64,000 nucleotides of DNA, from assembly GCA_029982205.1 (NCBI GenBank), contig JARRCM010000004.1:1-64000 (forward strand), read 5' to 3'. Made by a program: the position numbers and the translations under genes. The notes beneath the pieces were generated by a model. That model did no database searches, was not told the origin of the DNA, and saw only the letters and a program-made list of their open reading frames with translations. Positions 63,074-64,000 of this stretch are shown here, piece after piece (position 1 is the first letter of the stretch; each line of letters starts with the position of its first letter). Origin of the DNA: Thermosediminibacterales bacterium. GTDB lineage: Bacteria > Bacillota > Thermosediminibacteria > Koleobacterales > JARRCM01.

Positions 63074-63874
63074 CTATTTTTTAGGTATATAGACAACTAC
63101 TTCTACATGATCACCTTTATCAGTAGCTTTATAGTTTGCGTCCAAACCTGTCTGTTGAATATTTTCAACAAGTTTCTTTAAAGAATTTAAGAACAGCCTT
63201 ATGTCTTTATATGCCCTCTTGATTTTTTTTAATCTTTCCTTTTTGTTTTTTTGAAGTTCTCTTTCAAGTATTCGTTCAATAAGTATCTCCGTTTGTCTTA
63301 CATTAAGCCCTTTTTCATAAACCTGTTTTAGCACTTCCAACTGTATCTCTTTTTCTGGTATTTTCAACAGGCTTCTTGCATGACGTTCACTGAGGTTTTT
63401 TTGAGAAATAATTTTCTTAACTTCTTCAGGAAGTTTAAGCAATCTTAATTTGTTTGCAATAGTTGACTGGCTTTTACCTACCTTATTTGCCAGCTCTTCT
63501 TGTGTGATATTATAATCGTTTATAAGTTTATGATATCCTTCAGCTTCTTCAAGAAAATTAAGGTCCTCTCTTTGAAGATTTTCTATCATAGCCATTACTG
63601 CAGTCTCTTCATCCTGGCTGTCCTTGATAATAGCAGGGATATTACTTAAACCAGCAAATTTTGCAGCTCGCCACCTGCGTTCTCCAGCTATAATTTCAAA
63701 AGTGTTTTTTGCCTTTCTTCTAACAATAATCGGCTGTAAAACTCCATAAGTACTTATAGATTGAGCCAGTTCCTGCAACCCTTCTTCAGAAAAATTTTTT
63801 CTAGGCTGATTCGGATTTGGATGGATGTTTTCCAAATTAATATTAATGATCTCGGTTTTATTCCTCCGAAACAC
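63074..63874 (-). CDS. noc: Nucleoid occlusion protein Noc
   Basis: A 266-residue ParB paralogue that blocks division over the nucleoid. It has an amphipathic-like N-terminal start, the ParB CTP-binding motif IAGERRWRAAK, an HTH (ITQEELANKVGKSQSTIANKLRLL) and a C-terminal dimer domain. Two ParB-like genes in this order with rsmG on the right is the Noc arrangement. GTG start with AAGGTGG seven bases upstream. Noc sites (consensus ATTTCCCGGGAAAT) were not seen in the window. Confidence 0.9.
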   Translation of the reverse strand: MFRRNKTEIININLENIHPNPNQPRKNFSEEGLQELAQSISTYGVLQPIIVRRKAKNTFEIIAGERRWRAAKFAGLSNIPAIIKDSQDEETAVMAMIENLQREDLNFLEEAEGYHKLINDYNITQEELANKVGKSQSTIANKLRLLKLPEEVKKIISQKNLSERHARSLLKIPEKEIQLEVLKQVYEKGLNVRQTEILIERILERELQKNKKERLKKIKRAYKDIRLFLNSLKKLVENIQQTGLDANYKATDKGDHVEVVVYIPKK

Positions 63875-63952
63875 ATTTTCACCACCTTAAATTATCTGCT
63901 GGTATATATTACTATTTCTATACAAAAAAGACATATCCTTCTTTTTATAATT

Positions 63953-64000
63953 TTACAGAGGTTTTTTTGAAGGCAAGCCGGGTCTGCGGGGATATTTTTC
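63953..64000 (-). CDS. rsmG: 16S rRNA (guanine-527-N7) methyltransferase RsmG, C-terminal end only
   Basis: The window ends inside a minus-strand gene whose last 15 codons read EKYPRRPGLPSKKPL, the characteristic RsmG/GidB tail, followed by TAA. Only these residues are visible. Position to the right of noc is conserved in Firmicutes and places this edge near oriC. Confidence 0.85.
   Translation of the reverse strand, partial: EKYPRRPGLPSKKPL

Noticed and set aside
63074-63874. Second parB-like gene as a plasmid-derived partition gene
   Set aside because: Its position next to rsmG and its Noc-like length and order match the chromosomal noc gene; no plasmid genes are nearby.

Overview
The window reads as a chromosomal segment of a low-GC, probably thermophilic and anaerobic, endospore-forming Firmicute (Clostridia, Thermoanaerobacterales-like; the family-level guess is inference). 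Support: the WalRK-HI two-component locus, GdpP-RplI-LonC-DnaB order, Noc/Soj/ParB with a consensus parS, YyaC and YqhV homologues, S-layer (SLH) proteins, and a complete-looking di-myo-inositol-phosphate (DIP) solute pair. The right edge cuts the last codons of rsmG, and rsmG-noc-parA-parB order places that end close to oriC. Almost all genes run on the minus strand, away from the origin. No prophage, insertion sequence or CRISPR array was seen.

Layout, left to right. 0.1-12.8 kb: cell-surface and sensing block with an SLH-anchored protein, a giant 21-repeat IPT/TIG protein, a chemoreceptor with a C-terminal Cache-like domain and a cupin-PocR-AraC regulator. 13-19 kb: thiolase, DUF134 regulator, a PHP-family phosphatase facing a two-gene operon for CDP-inositol/DIP synthesis (inositol-1-phosphate synthase plus fused IPCT/DIPPS). 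That operon lies behind a sigma-A promoter with a CIRCE heat-shock operator and a leader carrying a terminator and possible antiterminator. 19-28 kb: rlmH, a 55-codon CxxH/CxxC gene, htrA, walJ (yycJ), murA, walI, walH, walK, walR. 28-37.7 kb: a decayed CapA-family gene, yqhV, an MFS exporter, an ABC importer of the SsuABC/TauABC/NMT1 type, UPF0756, an M23 peptidase with LysM and G5, an EamA transporter and an M1 peptidase. 37.8-38.2 kb: tRNA-Gly(CCC), tRNA-Glu(UUC), tRNA-Lys(UUU). 38.3-44.1 kb: purA, an FAD oxidoreductase, an HDAC-family deacetylase, a hydantoinase/oxoprolinase-family protein. 44.3-53 kb: an orphan 57-codon gene, then dnaB, lonC, rplI, gdpP, yybS, a MazG-like gene, rpsR, ssb, rpsF, DUF951. 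53-60.5 kb: MscS channel, YedF, CvpA, a PQQ-like propeller, YyaC, UPF0180, a phosphoribosyltransferase, bactofilin, a second M23 peptidase, DUF554. 60.5-64 kb: parS, parB, parA, a divergent RacA-like MerR/coiled-coil gene, noc, end of rsmG.

The most interesting signal is at 18.55-18.96 kb: the promoter of the DIP operon matches a HrcA/CIRCE-controlled heat-shock promoter, which would join a hyperthermophile-type thermoprotectant pathway to the Gram-positive protein-folding stress regulon. Other points worth a second look are the RacA-like gene beside parAB/noc, the inverted-topology chemoreceptor, a WalR-type box in front of walR, and the CapA remnant.
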